The position numbers and the translations under genes were made by a program. DNA of 64,000 nt from Misgurnus anguillicaudatus (Eukaryota > Chordata > Actinopteri > Cypriniformes > Cobitidae): assembly GCF_027580225.2 (NCBI RefSeq), contig NC_073361.2, forward strand, positions 20,717,001 to 20,781,000. Direction: 5' to 3'. Shown here one piece after another: positions 1 to 11,135 of the stretch. The first letter of the stretch is position 1, and each line of letters opens with the position of its first letter. Below the pieces are notes generated by a model. The model saw only the letters and a program-made list of their open reading frames with translations. It was not told the origin of the DNA and ran no database searches.

Positions 1-9
1 TTTACTCAC

Positions 10-57
10 CATGGTACAAAAAGAGGCAAATTTGGAAACTGTCATTAGGATTTCCAT
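10..57 (-). CDS. usp12: usp12 first coding exon (partial gene, continues off the left edge)
   Basis: Read on the minus strand, a start codon at 57-55 opens 16 codons, MEILMTVSKFASFCTM, followed directly by a GTGAG splice donor at 9-5. This matches the conserved amino terminus of USP12, a deubiquitinase that works with WDR48/UAF1 and WDR20 on monoubiquitinated histones and receptors. The catalytic domain lies outside the window. The upstream minus-strand sequence has an inverted CCAAT box near 79-83 and an AAGATGGCGC (YY1-like) motif at 74-65. USP12 flanks RPL21 in other vertebrates, and the two are divergent here. Confidence rests on the 16-residue match, the donor and the synteny. Which usp12 paralogue this is cannot be decided from so short a segment. 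Confidence 0.87.
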
Positions 58-798
58 TCGCCCAGCGCCATCTTCCACCCAATCACCGCGCGGAGGCGAA
101 GAGGAGTCCCCGTGAGGACAGACTGCGTCCCTGCCAGAGGGCATTCCGCGCGGTCCTAGCGCCCTTCCAGAACTTAATCTGATGCAAACAGAAGTAATGT
201 TGTTAAATTAACCAAAAGATACATAAAGTATATTGATCATTTGTTGCTTATTGGTTAAAGGGGGTTATATATTTAATTATTACATTTTGTGCAAACTCTT
301 TTTTTTTCTTGGTTTATGCCCTTGTGTGGGTCAATGTATATATTTACTGGGCCTAAAACAATTCCAGCAATGTCACAAAAAAAACTTTTTTTAGCAATGT
401 CATCAACATTTATTGCATAATCTCAGTAAATTGTTCCTTCTTTTGTTAAATGTGTTCTTAGCATTAATGTTAGGATAGCTTGTGACAACACTTACATCTA
501 TAATTACATTTTATTAGTTAATTCCGGTTTCTGAGCGTTTATTATCGTGAAGCTTATTATTGAATAAAATTAAGCGAAATTACATTGTAATTTACATGAT
601 TAATTGAAAATAAAACTAGGTAAACTAGCAAGCCGGTGTTTTAAACAAATAAATTCACGTCCAAAACAACGAACGAACTTGTTATTTTCATAGCGATGAC
701 ATCACTGCCCTAAAAAAATAGAGCTGATCATTTTACTCAGGCAAATGAGTAGTACTCCTATTCGTGCTTTGAAGGAAGAGCCGTAGGACCCCATCAGT
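58..798. promoter_or_regulatory. Divergent usp12/rpl21 promoter region
   Basis: This interval separates the usp12 start codon (minus) from the rpl21 transcription start (plus). The usp12 side (about 60-170) is GC-rich, with a CCAAT box and a YY1-like AAGATGGCGC motif. The rpl21 side ends in a pyrimidine-rich TOP-type start. The middle (about 180-720) is AT-rich with no gene. Promoter function is inferred from position and motifs. Confidence 0.6.
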
Positions 799-837
799 CT
801 CTTTCCGCCGTACCCGCCATCTTGCGAGCAACCGGGG
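799..837 (+). other. rpl21: rpl21 non-coding first exon with a TOP start
   Basis: The likely cap site is the C at 799, beginning the tract CTCTTTCCG. This is the 5' terminal oligopyrimidine signature of ribosomal protein mRNAs, which places translation under mTOR/LARP1 control. The exon contains GCCATCTT (YY1 motif in reverse), common just downstream of ribosomal protein gene starts, and ends at a GTAAG donor at 838. The start codon lies in the next exon, as in other RPL21 genes. The exact first base is inferred. Confidence 0.65.
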
Positions 838-1529
838 GTAAGATGCGCTCCAGACATTGTGTTTAAAATCATTCATTATGTAGCATTCACTGATCAGAAT
901 TGCCATTTAAACGCCCAAATATTTCCTTAACAAACGTAGTTTCGAAATTAAGTCCATTTGTTTGTAGATGAGAGCTGTAAAGATTAAAAATAAAGTGTCA
1001 GGCTGTAGCGTGTCTGTTCCATGTGGCCATGCATGTACAGTGTTGGATTAGTTGGAGACTAGTAAAGATAGACAGGAAAATCTCAGTCGTAGGAATTTGT
1101 CTGAATTTTGGTAACATGCTAGATTGAATCTAAATTCAGCGATGTCTCCATGAGTAAGTTTAATGGGTGGGTATAATCGAGCTAATGCGGATTTTAATGT
1201 GGTCCCAAGTGTGCACGAGCATTTACTTGATAGTTTTAATAATCGCTTATTGCTTTAATTAGTTTTAAAAATCGCTTATTGCTTTAATTAAATTAAAGCC
1301 AAACTTTTAAAGTGCTTGGAAATTCACTTGTTTTTGGTCATGATGTTTTTTTGAAATGAGAAGGTTAACGAGTGCCATCAAAAACATTTTTAGGATTACC
1401 TTTTGTTCGTATGTCAAACTCATCAGTGCGGTTTTAATAGGACATCAAAGGTTATTGGATAAACTGTCTTTGTTTATTAATACTAAGTCTAACTTGTTTT
1501 GTCTTTTTTGTGTCCAGTAATCAGGCATC

Positions 1530-2820
1530 ATGACGAACACAAGAGGCAAGAGGAGGGGGACCAGGTATATGTTTGCCAGGCCCTTCCGCAAGCATGGTGA
1601 GTTTACTTGAATCCCACTACTTTTTCTGTGCTGGCAATGTTGCTATAGACGGTTTTAATATTGTTTTTTTTACTTTGCAACAGGTCCAGTCCCACTGTCC
1701 ACCTACATGCGTATCTACAAGAAGGGTGATATTGTTGATATCAAGGTATGTTTTATTTTATAAGCAGAATAATTGTGATAACTTTCTGTGATAAACTTAC
1801 GTGAGACATCACCTATTTCAACAGGGCACAGGTACCATCCAGAAGGGTATGCCTCATAAATGCTATCATGGCAAAACAGGACGTGTTTATAATGTTACAC
1901 AGCATGCTGTAGGCATCATTGTCAACAAGCAAGTCAAGTAAGTATTGCTTTGGTCACGTTACATCTATTACGATTACATATAGACGTTTTTAATTGAAAC
2001 GCTCATTAGCAGCAGTTTACTTTGTATCATTTTCTCCCATTAAAACAACATTCTTGAAATGTTGCCTGTAGCTATAAGTTGCAATGCATCCCCAGATTCA
2101 CTTTGCCATAAGGGCAGCCCAGTGTCCTCTATGGTCATTCATATGGGGTAGAGTAGTTACCCATATGCACCCTGGGCAGACTTATTAATGCCTGTGCCAG
2201 ATTGTCAATATGGGAACATGAGACTAAGGATTGAAGTTTGTAAATTCATATAAACCTGTTATTGTATTGATCAGCCATTGTTGTTACTTTCAAGGGAAAG
2301 ATCCTGGCTAAGAGAATTAATGTGCGTATCGAGCATATTAAGCACTCAAAGAGCAGAGACAGCTTCCTGCAGCGTGTAAAGGAGAACGAGAAGATAAAGA
2401 TCGAGGCCAAGAAACAGGGCACCTGGGTTGAGCTGAAGCGCCAGGTAAGGGGAATTCTCTTGCTTTATATGCACTGTTTAGATTTTATGCCCTTTGGTAC
2501 ATCTCTTTAATTAGCAATTAAATTAGTTTTTATTATCAGGATGTTTAAGTTGGACACAATGTACGCCGTTTTATACATCACATCTTTTATATTTAAAATG
2601 ATTTACAATTGTGATATCTTCAAATGTTAGTTTTATGGCTGGTAATCATCCATTTCTAGGCCTTTGCCACCTTAGCAGATCCTTTTATTGCATTTGTTGC
2701 TGATGTCTTAATCTCTTTCCTTTCATCCAGCCCGAAGCTCCACGGCCAGCCCACTTTGTCAGCACCAAGAACAACGAGCCTCAGCTTCTGGAGCCCATCC
2801 CCTATGAGTTCATGGCATAG
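1530..2820 (+). CDS. rpl21: rpl21, 60S ribosomal protein L21 (eL21)
   Basis: Coding exons are 1530-1596, 1684-1745, 1825-1937/1938, 2295-2444 and 2731-2820. The protein runs from [19 protein letters not shown] to EPIPYEFMA, close to 160 residues, and aligns with vertebrate eL21 throughout. eL21 is a structural protein of the large cytosolic ribosomal subunit. All boundaries are canonical except the junction between the third and fourth coding exons. There the GT donor (1938) and AG acceptor (2293-2294) together leave the reading frame one base short: the acceptor is followed by GGAAAG, whereas one more G is needed. Either a base is missing from the G run at 2294-2296 or the junction is non-canonical. 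The rest of the gene shows no decay, so a live gene is most likely. A poly(A) signal follows the stop. Confidence 0.93.
2088..2221 (+). ncRNA. H/ACA box snoRNA in rpl21 intron 4, probably SNORA27-like
   Basis: The intron has the complete H/ACA layout. A 5' hairpin has CCCC near 2090 pairing with GGGG near 2145, and GCCATA near 2104 pairing with TATGGT near 2130. A hinge H box AGAGTA (ANANNA) follows at 2150-2155. A 3' hairpin is closed by CCCATAT near 2160 pairing with ATATGGG near 2208. The ACA box is at 2216-2218, three bases before the inferred 3' end. RPL21 introns host snoRNAs in other vertebrates, SNORA27 among them. H/ACA RNAs guide pseudouridylation of rRNA with dyskerin. The pairing and boxes are seen; the SNORA27 name is inferred from host gene and class, because I could not align it. 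Confidence 0.75.
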
Positions 2821-2833
2821 GTCTGCTGACCAA

Positions 2834-2839
2834 AATAAA
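2834..2839 (+). terminator. rpl21 poly(A) signal
   Basis: AATAAA lies 14 bases past the rpl21 stop codon, giving the very short 3' UTR typical of ribosomal protein mRNAs. Confidence 0.8.
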
Positions 2840-2850
2840 GTCCTTTGTAC

Positions 2851-3834
2851 CACATACTCTGTTCAAAGCTTTTTTTGATGACAAGGTGCTGAATTTTTTT
2901 TTTTTAATGCGGTTTTTGTGGTCAAAAGTTTTCAGTGGTCTTATCCCCTAAGATTTTCTTGTAACTTGTCAGGTTTCATTTTATGGGTTCTAGCAAACAT
3001 CAGGTGTGACTTCAATGTGGCCCTTAGTAGGGGCTTCCTAATGGCCAAAGAAAAGGAAATATAGTGCAACATAAAGTTGTAATGGGCATTTGAAAAAAAA
3101 TGACTGCCGAAGATCTGCTTGGTAACTTTGACTATTACCCTGTGTTTTGAGTCTGAGCAATTTTTAAAATCCCTTTTATATCAGAACAATTAAAAATAAG
3201 TTGATGTTTGTTCACTAAGGTGTGAAGTGAACAGAGGCTTACCTGTAAAGTATTTTTTAGTCCCAGGCCTAGATGATGCATCTTGCTCAATGTATGTTGG
3301 TAACAAGAATATATCAATTGATTGTTATCAAAGTAATTTCTTTAATGGCAAAGACATTTCAGTTGTTAATTTTATACTAGTTAAAATACACTGAAGCCAT
3401 TTTGACAGTATTGAAAACAGTCAGGGTCACAAGCATCTTGTGTGTGTGGGGTGAGATTTGTGAAAGTTCATATGTTCTGTCACTAGAGGGCAGCTTTAGC
3501 CATTGGCCCAACAGCAAGTGCCAACCATCAATTATAACTGCATTATAGCAAGGGTTCTCATTCTTATTGTGGCCAGGAACCCCTTACAGAGGAGAACAAA
3601 TTCCAAGGACCCCCTTAAAATTACTAAATATATTTTTAAACTGGTTTTACAGAGATTCAACTTGTTTAAGAGGGTTATTTTTTTTCAAATTACATTTGGT
3701 TAGCCTATAGTTTTTAAATGAACTTTCTCAAATTCAACAGTAGCAGGATAGATGTGGTTTTTGGATGTAAAATCCGCTTAATATAACACAATTATATAAT
3801 TTAGAACAAATGTCATGGACCCCAACTTTACAGG
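2851..3834. other. Intergenic, no gene seen
   Basis: No coding exon is recognisable. A stretch around 3548-3840, with a run resembling 'aggaacccctta', looks like a decayed repeat that recurs in other form near 25700-25760. A CTCF-like CACTAGAGGGCAG string sits at 3481-3493. Confidence 0.4.
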
Positions 3835-3899
3835 ACTGGTTTCACAGACAGTGCTTAGATTATTATGATAGGAGTAAGCTTTAGTTAAATAAGGACATT

Positions 3900-4262
3900 A
3901 TGGGGCTCTGTTTCTCGGACAGAGATTGTCTTGAGCAGGGACTAGGCTTTGGTTTGATTGGGAAATGTAACTAGTTTTGGCGAACATGCTTTGCTAGAAA
4001 CATTACTGGTGTGCATTTTGAGGCAAATGGGGCAGTTACCCTGACAGGAATTAGGCTAGTCCTTGACTAAAATAAAATTAAGAGCTGTCCAAACTGAAAA
4101 CAACATGCACTGAAATATCTTAAAATACACCAGTGCACTTTGTTTTGCCTCAAAATGCACACGTGTTTTTGGTGGGGCATGTTTGTTGGGACTAGTTATA
4201 GTTCGTAGGTAAACTGGGGCCTGGTCCTGGTTTGGGCTAGTCCCTGTCCGGAAAACCACCCC
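3900..4262. repeat. MITE family A: one full and one partial copy (GGGGCGGTTTCCCGGAC-type termini)
   Basis: The copy at 4029-4262 starts GGGGCAGTTACCCTGACAGG and ends GTCCGGAAAACCACCCC, a degenerate inverted pair. A partial copy of the same family begins about 3900. The same termini bound elements at 37181-37391 and 44416-44620. It is a short non-coding element with terminal inverted repeats, most likely a non-autonomous DNA transposon. Confidence 0.7.
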
Positions 4263-4316
4263 AATAAGTTGTTTACAGTTTATATGCATTTTAGTCTGCG
4301 GGCCTATATAGGCTTA

Positions 4317-4563
4317 AAGGGATAGCTCACCCAAAAATTACATTTGTCATAATTTACTCATCCTTAACCTGTAAGAGTTTTTTATTCTGCTGAACACAAA
4401 GGAGGATATTTTGGTGAATGATGGTACGCACACGGTTGACTGTACCCATTCACTTCCATAGTATTTGTTTTTCCTACTGTGTTGGTCAATGTGTACCTTC
4501 AGCTGTGTGGCTGCCATCATTTATCAAAATATAATCATTTCTTTTCAACAGAATAAATAAACC
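4317..4563. repeat. Palindromic repeat family P (AAAGGGATAGTTCACCC terminus)
   Basis: It opens with the AAAGGGATAGYTCACCC terminus and contains the arm 'cttccatagtatttg'. The 3' arm is degenerate. Related copies lie at 16213-16505, 22833-23092, 23757-24118 and 48244-51774. Confidence 0.65.
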
Positions 4564-4878
4564 CAAGACCTGAGAAATTGTACTCTTCTCCACAGTATCT
4601 TTAACATGCCCACAGTATTAAAAAACTGTTAGATTTATAATAGATTCATTTTTTAGAAGTTATATAAAGAGCAACAGATTACCCTGTATTAAACACCAAA
4701 CAGGTTTTTAATAATATAAAAACAAAGCTATTTAATCTTAATTAATTTCTCTCTTTTAAAGTGTAAACATAAACAAGTGTTCTATTGTTACAAATAAGGA
4801 CTGTCATGACCAACCCCAAAATCTAAAAATTTGTTAACTTAATATGGTTTGTGGAGTGTCTATGTTAATATCTCTCTG

Positions 4879-4879
4879 G

Positions 4880-4911
<32 letters not shown>

Positions 4912-4941
4912 TGCGTGTGTGCGTGCGTGCGTGCGTGTGTG
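4879..4941. repeat. GT/GTGC microsatellite
   Basis: A compound simple repeat of GT and GTGC units covers about 60 bases. The open frames through it, rich in V/C/R or H/T, are repeat artefacts. Confidence 0.95.
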
Positions 4942-5417
4942 GTTTGGTGTGTAAGTGAGGACCACCTTCTTGTCTATCTTGACTTGTGCTGTGTAATCGG
5001 TGCGACTGAATGCCTGACTGGATATCTGACAAATATGTTATCTCGTCCCACCTTAGCACTTCACCCAATATTTGCTTCAATTAGAGCCAGTTTACCGAGA
5101 TACACCACAGCTGTGTGGGAGTTTATGATGATTGTGAGAAACAGCCTTAATCCCATGACGTTCTCGCACTTTACTTATAAAAAACGTATTTGTGACCAAA
5201 ATAAAGATCTTTTTTTTAATTGAGATGTATACATCACCCGAAAGCCAAATAAATAAGCTTTCCATTGATGTATGGTTTCTTAGGATATGACAACATTTGG
5301 CCAAAATACAACTTATTGGAAAATCTGCAATCTGAGGGTGGAAAAAATCTAAATATTGAGAAAATCACCTTTAAAGTTGTTCAAATGAAGTCCTTAGCAA
5401 CACATATTACTAATTCA

Positions 5418-6412
5418 GTGTTGGGGAAGGTTGCTTTTGGAAGTGGTGCATTGCAGTGCTGGGTTGCTGCTGAGCCCCTGGGGTGAGATTGGAGTAAAAG
5501 AATCTAAAGTTTTGTTTCATGTGCTCACGTTAAACCTTCATGTGCATAATTTTTTTAAAGTTTAGTTTCGCGTGCTCAAGTGAAACTTTCTCGTGCGCAC
5601 ATGAAACTATCGCGTGCGCACGTAAAGGCGAAAGTTTCGCGTGAGCACATGAAAGTTTCACGTTGACTAAACTTCAGATTTGTTTTACTCCAATGTCACC
5701 TTAGCGCCTCCGTAGATTTTTTTGCTCCAATGTCGCCTTGGGGGCTCGGTAGTAACTTAGTATTGTAATGCATTACTTTTAAAAGTAACTTTCCCCAACA
5801 CTGATAGTACGCACATAAGCACGGGATAGTTTCACGTGAGCACGCGATAGTTTCGCGTGCGCACGCGAAACTAAACTTTATTTAATTTTTGCTCCATGTC
5901 CCATTAGGGGCTCCGTAAGTTACTTCCCTAAAAAGTAACTAATTGCGTTATTTACTTACCTTTCCTGAAAAGTAATGCTTCTGTTACTTTTAAGTTACTT
6001 TTGCGTTACTTTTTCTTACTTGGCTGAGGCTTGATCTTGTTCAGGCCTTGACTTGTTTTTATGACTGAGAAGTTCTGCATTCAGAAATTGCACATTTCCA
6101 TCTCAAAAATATCAAGCTCTGGCCTGCCAACTCCGTTTCGGACTCAAACACGTTCCTGCTCAGGTGCGCACACATATAGTGCATAATTCTGTGTGACTGT
6201 GTTCAGTTTAATTCAGTACGTTGTGTGGTTTTTAAATCAAATTAATTAAACCGAAAAGTAACTCGCATTACTTTTTTTAAAAAGTTACTCAAATATTAAT
6301 ATGTACATTTATAAATAATGCGTTACTTTACTCGTTACTTTAAAAAAAATAATATTATTACGTAATGCACGTTACTTGTAATGCGTTACCCCCAACACTG
6401 CTAATGATAAAT
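5418..6412. repeat. Nested repeats: ACGTTAC-type element interrupted by CACGTG-rich elements
   Basis: The outer element begins near 5418 with 'cagtgttgggga' and ends near 6412 with 'cccccaacactg', a terminal inverted pair around sequence rich in GTTACTTTTAAAAGTAA. It is split by one or two copies of a second element (about 5470-5752 and 5805-5935) whose ends resemble TGAGCCCCT and AGGGGCTCCGTA. The inner element is packed with CACGTG/GCGCACGCG palindromes. Confidence 0.65.
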
Positions 6413-8266
6413 ATGTATTTTGTATAATTATGATTAAAAATGTACAAAATATCTGAATTATAAATTAATTTATTTTGAATAAATTATAAATTTGCCACCA
6501 CCCCTGCTGCTACTTACTGGTTTTGTGGTCCAGGGATGATATATTGGATGTTTTCATGTTTTATTAATATGCGGTCCATCTGTATTTTATTTAACCCTTT
6601 TCACTGCAGGGTATTGATTGCAAAAACAAGCTCAGAACATGAATATTGAGTGTTTTAGCTTTCAAATAATAAAAAGTTTATGATTGTTGAGTGAAAATTT
6701 GATGAAAAAAAGTACAGAAACCCACAAATACACCCCTAGGGCCTGCCCCCAGGCCGGTGCAGGTTAAGAAGATAAATGTTTTACTCAGTACTCACAGAAC
6801 AGAGAGAAACCAGCACATGCATAACAGTTATTCTGCTTGCTTTGGATTGGCTGCTATTATTGTACAGAATCGGTCCTTTAAATCGTCTTCTATTCTCTTC
6901 ATCCTCGGGGGACACAGAGGTTTGGGAATTAGCCAGAGTATTAGGATGACAAGCTGAGAGGTTATTGCATGACTGTGTGAATGTGTGAAGATAACTTGAT
7001 AACCTCATTGTATGCTGTGCCTATCCATTGTTCCCCTTGCTATCATACTGGTGTTAAAAATTTGTAAGGATTGGGATGAAGGTGATGAGGTCGTAATCAA
7101 TAATATCAATCAACAAGTGACATGTTGGCCTGGTATTGATTACTACAAGATATTAAATAATCTACAATGACCTGGTGGAATTTCTCATTGCAATGAAGTT
7201 GCTGTTCATTAACACCAACTATATACCAATTATAAACCCAGGACATTTCCATCTTAAATACTTTTTTTGGAGTGATATGAACTAGAATGAATTAAGAGTT
7301 TAGAAAAATTTAGAGCAAGTTACAGTACTTTTTTGGAGAGTAACTTAATATTGTAATGCATTACTTTTAAAAGTAATTTTCCCCAACACTGTTGGTGATG
7401 CCTAAATATTTGCTATAATCTTTTTTGCAATGTATAAAGATGTGTTATTCTCAACATAAACAATTTTGAAAAAACATTGGAAATGCTTATGTCAATGTTT
7501 TACCTTTCATAATTTAGTTATTCATGCATCAGAGCACCATGTTTTATTTTCGTTTTTTAAGGTACACAGCAATGTCCTTATGAGCATTTCACGCCTTTCT
7601 GCACGCTGAAGTGCTTCAAGGCTCGGACTCATAGACTGAATTAAACGGTAAACAGAGAGAGGAGACGTTAAAAGGAAAACGTGATGGAGCAAAGTGAGCG
7701 GAGGCAAGTCATGTAACACAAGGTGCTTAATCATACCTGTCTGACACTCAGAGATTTAGGCCATCAAGCAGCGTGGCAGCCGTATCGACCGCACATGTTA
7801 CATATTAACTTTCTTCTCTCACCCCTGGAGACAAGCAAACATGGAAGGCCGAGATAGAACATCTAAACATCACGTTGTCTTCTCCCACCCGTCTCTCGCT
7901 CTTTCTGTAACCTCATGGAGGTTGTGAAATCACTGGATGGGAGACTGAACGTACGAGTCTCCGATCACCCCAGTTTGATTGGCTGTGAGCTGGTGTTTGT
8001 CTTTTTGCTTGTTGGTGCTTATCAGGACATATCATGGCCATTCAGATACAGCGACAGCTTTATTGATCAATCTCAAACATGGGGTGGGTTGGAACACTGC
8101 AAGACCGGATGATGTGTAGGAAGGAATGGGAGGTCTGTAGGAAATGTAGATTAGGAATGTTTTGCTGTGTTAATGTCTGAAAGACCAGCTTAGATGAGCA
8201 TCCTTGCTGGTCTACACTTTAAAAGAATGCTGGGTTATTTTCAGCTTATAGCATTGGGTCAAAAAG
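6413..8266. other. Intergenic, mostly unique AT-rich sequence
   Basis: No exon is recognisable. A short fragment of the GTTACTTTT-type repeat is present at about 7320-7392. The open frames here are short and match no family I know. rasl11a, which lies between RPL21 and GTF3A in tetrapods, is not seen. Confidence 0.45.
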
Positions 8267-8607
8267 TACCGAGCCCCTAAGGTGACATTGGAGTAAAAAA
8301 ATCTGAAGTTTAGTTTCATGTGCTCACGTGAAACCTTCATGCGCAGAATTTTTTTGTTTATTTTAGTTTTGAGTGCTCACGTAAAACTATCGCATGGGCA
8401 CATGAAAGCGAATGTTTCACGTGCGCACGCAAAAATTTCACGTGAGCATGCGAAACTAAACCCGGTAGTTTCACGTGCGCACGCGATAGTTTCACGTACG
8501 CACACAAAAATTTCACGTGAGCACGCGATAGTTTCACGTGCGCATGGCCGCACGCGAAACTAAATTTTATTTAATTTTTGATCCATGTTCCCTTAGGCGC
8601 TCCGTAA
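8267..8607. repeat. CACGTG/GCGCAC-rich inverted-repeat element
   Basis: Its ends, TACCGAGCCCCTAAGG and CCTTAGGCGCTCCGTA, form a terminal inverted pair. The interior repeats 'tttcacgtgcgcacgcgaaa'-like units on both strands. It belongs to the same family as the inserts at 5470-5935. An open frame through it (reading SRAHAK-like repeats) is an artefact. Confidence 0.7.
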
Positions 8608-8779
8608 TAGATAACCTACATTTAATTAATTTATTACTTCCTAATCTAAATTATTATTAGCTTGTCACCAGCACAAGCTGTTTTGGATACTACCAAGTTT
8701 CTAAACTTAGTAATTTTATTCCTCAGTATTGAACATTATAAATGTTAAAGTGTTAAAATTAGTGTGATTGTTAAAATAT

Positions 8780-9145
8780 TATTAGGGGTCAAGCCCAGAA
8801 TGGGTGAATTGTATCCGTATTTTTGCTCCATGTCCCCTTAGGGGCTCTGTAAAATGGCCATTTTGTAGGTGTGAGCAAAAATGTGTCTTTTTTGTGTGTG
8901 TCCTTTTAAATGCAAATGAGCTGATCTCTGCACTAAATGGCAGTGACCTGCTTGGATAGTGCAGATTAAGGCTTCTGACATCACAGGGGAGACAAATTTC
9001 AATAAGCTATTTTTTCACATGCTTGCAGAAAATGGTTTACCAAAACTAAGTTACTGGGTTGATCTTTTTCATATTTTATAATTTGATAGAAGCACTGAGG
9101 ACCCAATTATAGCCCTTAAAAGGGGATATGTCCCCTTTAAATTTT
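8780..9145. repeat. Repeat family B (contains CACATGCTTGCAGAAAATGG)
   Basis: It shares long stretches with 16893-17660 and with the reverse complement of 44810-45108, including 'tttaccaaaactaagttact'. It is dispersed and non-coding, probably a non-autonomous element. Confidence 0.65.
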
Positions 9146-10985
9146 CTGAATTATAAATCTAGAGGCCATGTGCATAGCTGTACACTACAGTTCTGGATCA
9201 GGTAAATCCAATATACTTTTGATATAAGGAAAGAAATAAACTCTTGCCTTAGGGTAAAGGGAGGCAGGCAGGAAATGAGAAATAGTTTACAGTATGCAAC
9301 ACTGATTTGAAATATAACAGGGTCACCTTGGGACACAAAGTTGTTGAATGGTACCATTGGATCTTTCCTGTAGTAAATCATACATATCACTCCTGTACAC
9401 TGAGGCTCATAAACCACAGTTATGGCAGTAATTTCCACCTGTGTATATGATAGATGGAGCCAGACTTTAAAACACCCCCAGACAGACATATTCATACATA
9501 TGCTTGAATAGAGCCACTATCGACAGTTCAATATCCATATTAATCTTTGTCAGACAATCCCAGAGACCTTCAATCCCAATCACAAATTGTGTGTAAAGGT
9601 GAACACTGGTTTATCAGGCGCCACATGTGAGTCACCATTCAAAACAAATAGTAAATTAGTAAACACCATTCGTGTATACATAATATTATAACATTTTATG
9701 TGTCTAATAATAGATTATGTAATTAAATCATGCAGTGATGACAAGTGACAGCTTTGATAAACGGAAAGTTAAGTGGCTGCTGGCTGCAGGCAGCATGTTT
9801 AAAAACATCATATGCTTATTAGCATATTTATGATATCATCGCTTTATATTTGCATTATGTCTGCAATGTGATACAATAACAATTATACAAACAGTGATTT
9901 AAACATATATGTACATAAAAAGAAAGGCATGTTAGAAAAATGTAAATCTTTACATTTTTATAAAGCAACAAAAACTACAATATTTTTATGGGTTATTCCA
10001 CCGAATGGGTAACATGGCTGTCCCCAGGAAATTAAAAGTATAAAAAAACATTTTATTATTAAGCAAAGTGTCCTGCATGTTAATTTAACACCAAATTTAT
10101 TAATATTTAAAAACATTAATAAAAACTAAACAGAACACTAAAAAATAGCATTTTTATATGTCCATGCTCTCTATCTCTATACTTTACCTGTAAATATAAA
10201 GTAAACAATTCTTTAGATTTTTTTTTGTTTTTTTTATTGTTGTATTGGTCCATATCACATCTTTGCTTTAAATATTTTTTTACCATTGAAAAAGTAATAA
10301 TATTTTAAATAAAATGCACATTTTAGTCATGTCCCCAGGACTTCTTGTTACTCAACACGTTCCCTCTTCTGAAAATTTAGGAATATCCCGCAGGTCACTT
10401 TTTCAAGAGAAAGTGACATCCTCTGGATCTTCTGAAGGTCATATGAAGATCAAAAGTCACTTTTCTAATTTTCTTTTCTGTATATTTTATGATATTGATG
10501 CTATGGCATTGAATGTCAACCTTAATATACAGTCCTGTTACATATATTACTTCTTTGATGTTATCAGATTATTTTAAAATAAAATATTTTGGTAAATCAC
10601 TAGAATTTGCTAAGTGTCTTTATGCTATTAGCACATATTTACTGCAGCTATATTTCATGTATTTGCTAAACTCAGTCCTGTTACTTTCAGTCCTGTTATA
10701 GAAACGATGTTAAAAATAAACTAGTTACCTGAGATTGACCAATACTCATTATGAAAAATAAAACGTGTGTTATTAAATTTAGTGTTAAAAAAAGAAAAAT
10801 ATCAACTTCAATTTTGATGAGTTACAACATGCACAGATTCGGTGAGATGACCCTTATAATATTTTTTTTTTCAAACGCAGAATAAATGTAAATACAAAAA
10901 TAAAAGTGTAAAACATTCATATCTCAAATATGATGTAATGTGATACAATAACAATGATACAAAAAGTAAAAAAATAAAAACCCGC
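9146..10985. other. AT-rich intergenic stretch without a recognisable gene
   Basis: Long AT-rich tracts give only short open frames with low-complexity or nondescript translations. I see no splice-bounded exon and no known element. Confidence 0.4.
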
Positions 10986-10992
10986 TATGTTG

Positions 10993-11135
10993 ACAGTACG
11001 ACTTCATGCGGCGGCGCAAAAACCGACAGCCGGATGACGTCGAAGTACCGCGAGAGTCAGACGAAATTAGACTTCGTATAATTTCTCTAATCGTTCTCGC
11101 GGTACTTTGACGTCGGCGCCGTATGAAGTCGAACA
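10993..11135. repeat. GC-rich inverted repeat upstream of gtf3a
   Basis: ATGACGTCGAAGTACCGCGAGA on the left pairs imperfectly with TCTCGCGGTACTTTGACGTC on the right. Outer arms CGACTTCATGCGGCG and CGCCGTATGAAGTCG also pair. The block is about 140 bases, CpG-rich, and sits in AT-rich surroundings about 340 bases before the gtf3a start codon. Confidence 0.6.

Noticed and set aside
838..1517. Possible C/D snoRNA in rpl21 intron 1
   Set aside because: Near C boxes (CATGATGT) occur but no paired D box CTGA with a closing stem could be found.
4849..5223. 124-codon open frame rich in V, C and R
   Set aside because: It is a translation of the GT/GTGC microsatellite followed by non-conserved sequence.
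8318..8563. 81-codon frame with SRAHAK-type peptide repeats
   Set aside because: It is a reading of the CACGTG-rich repeat element, whose opposite strand and other copies give unrelated peptides.
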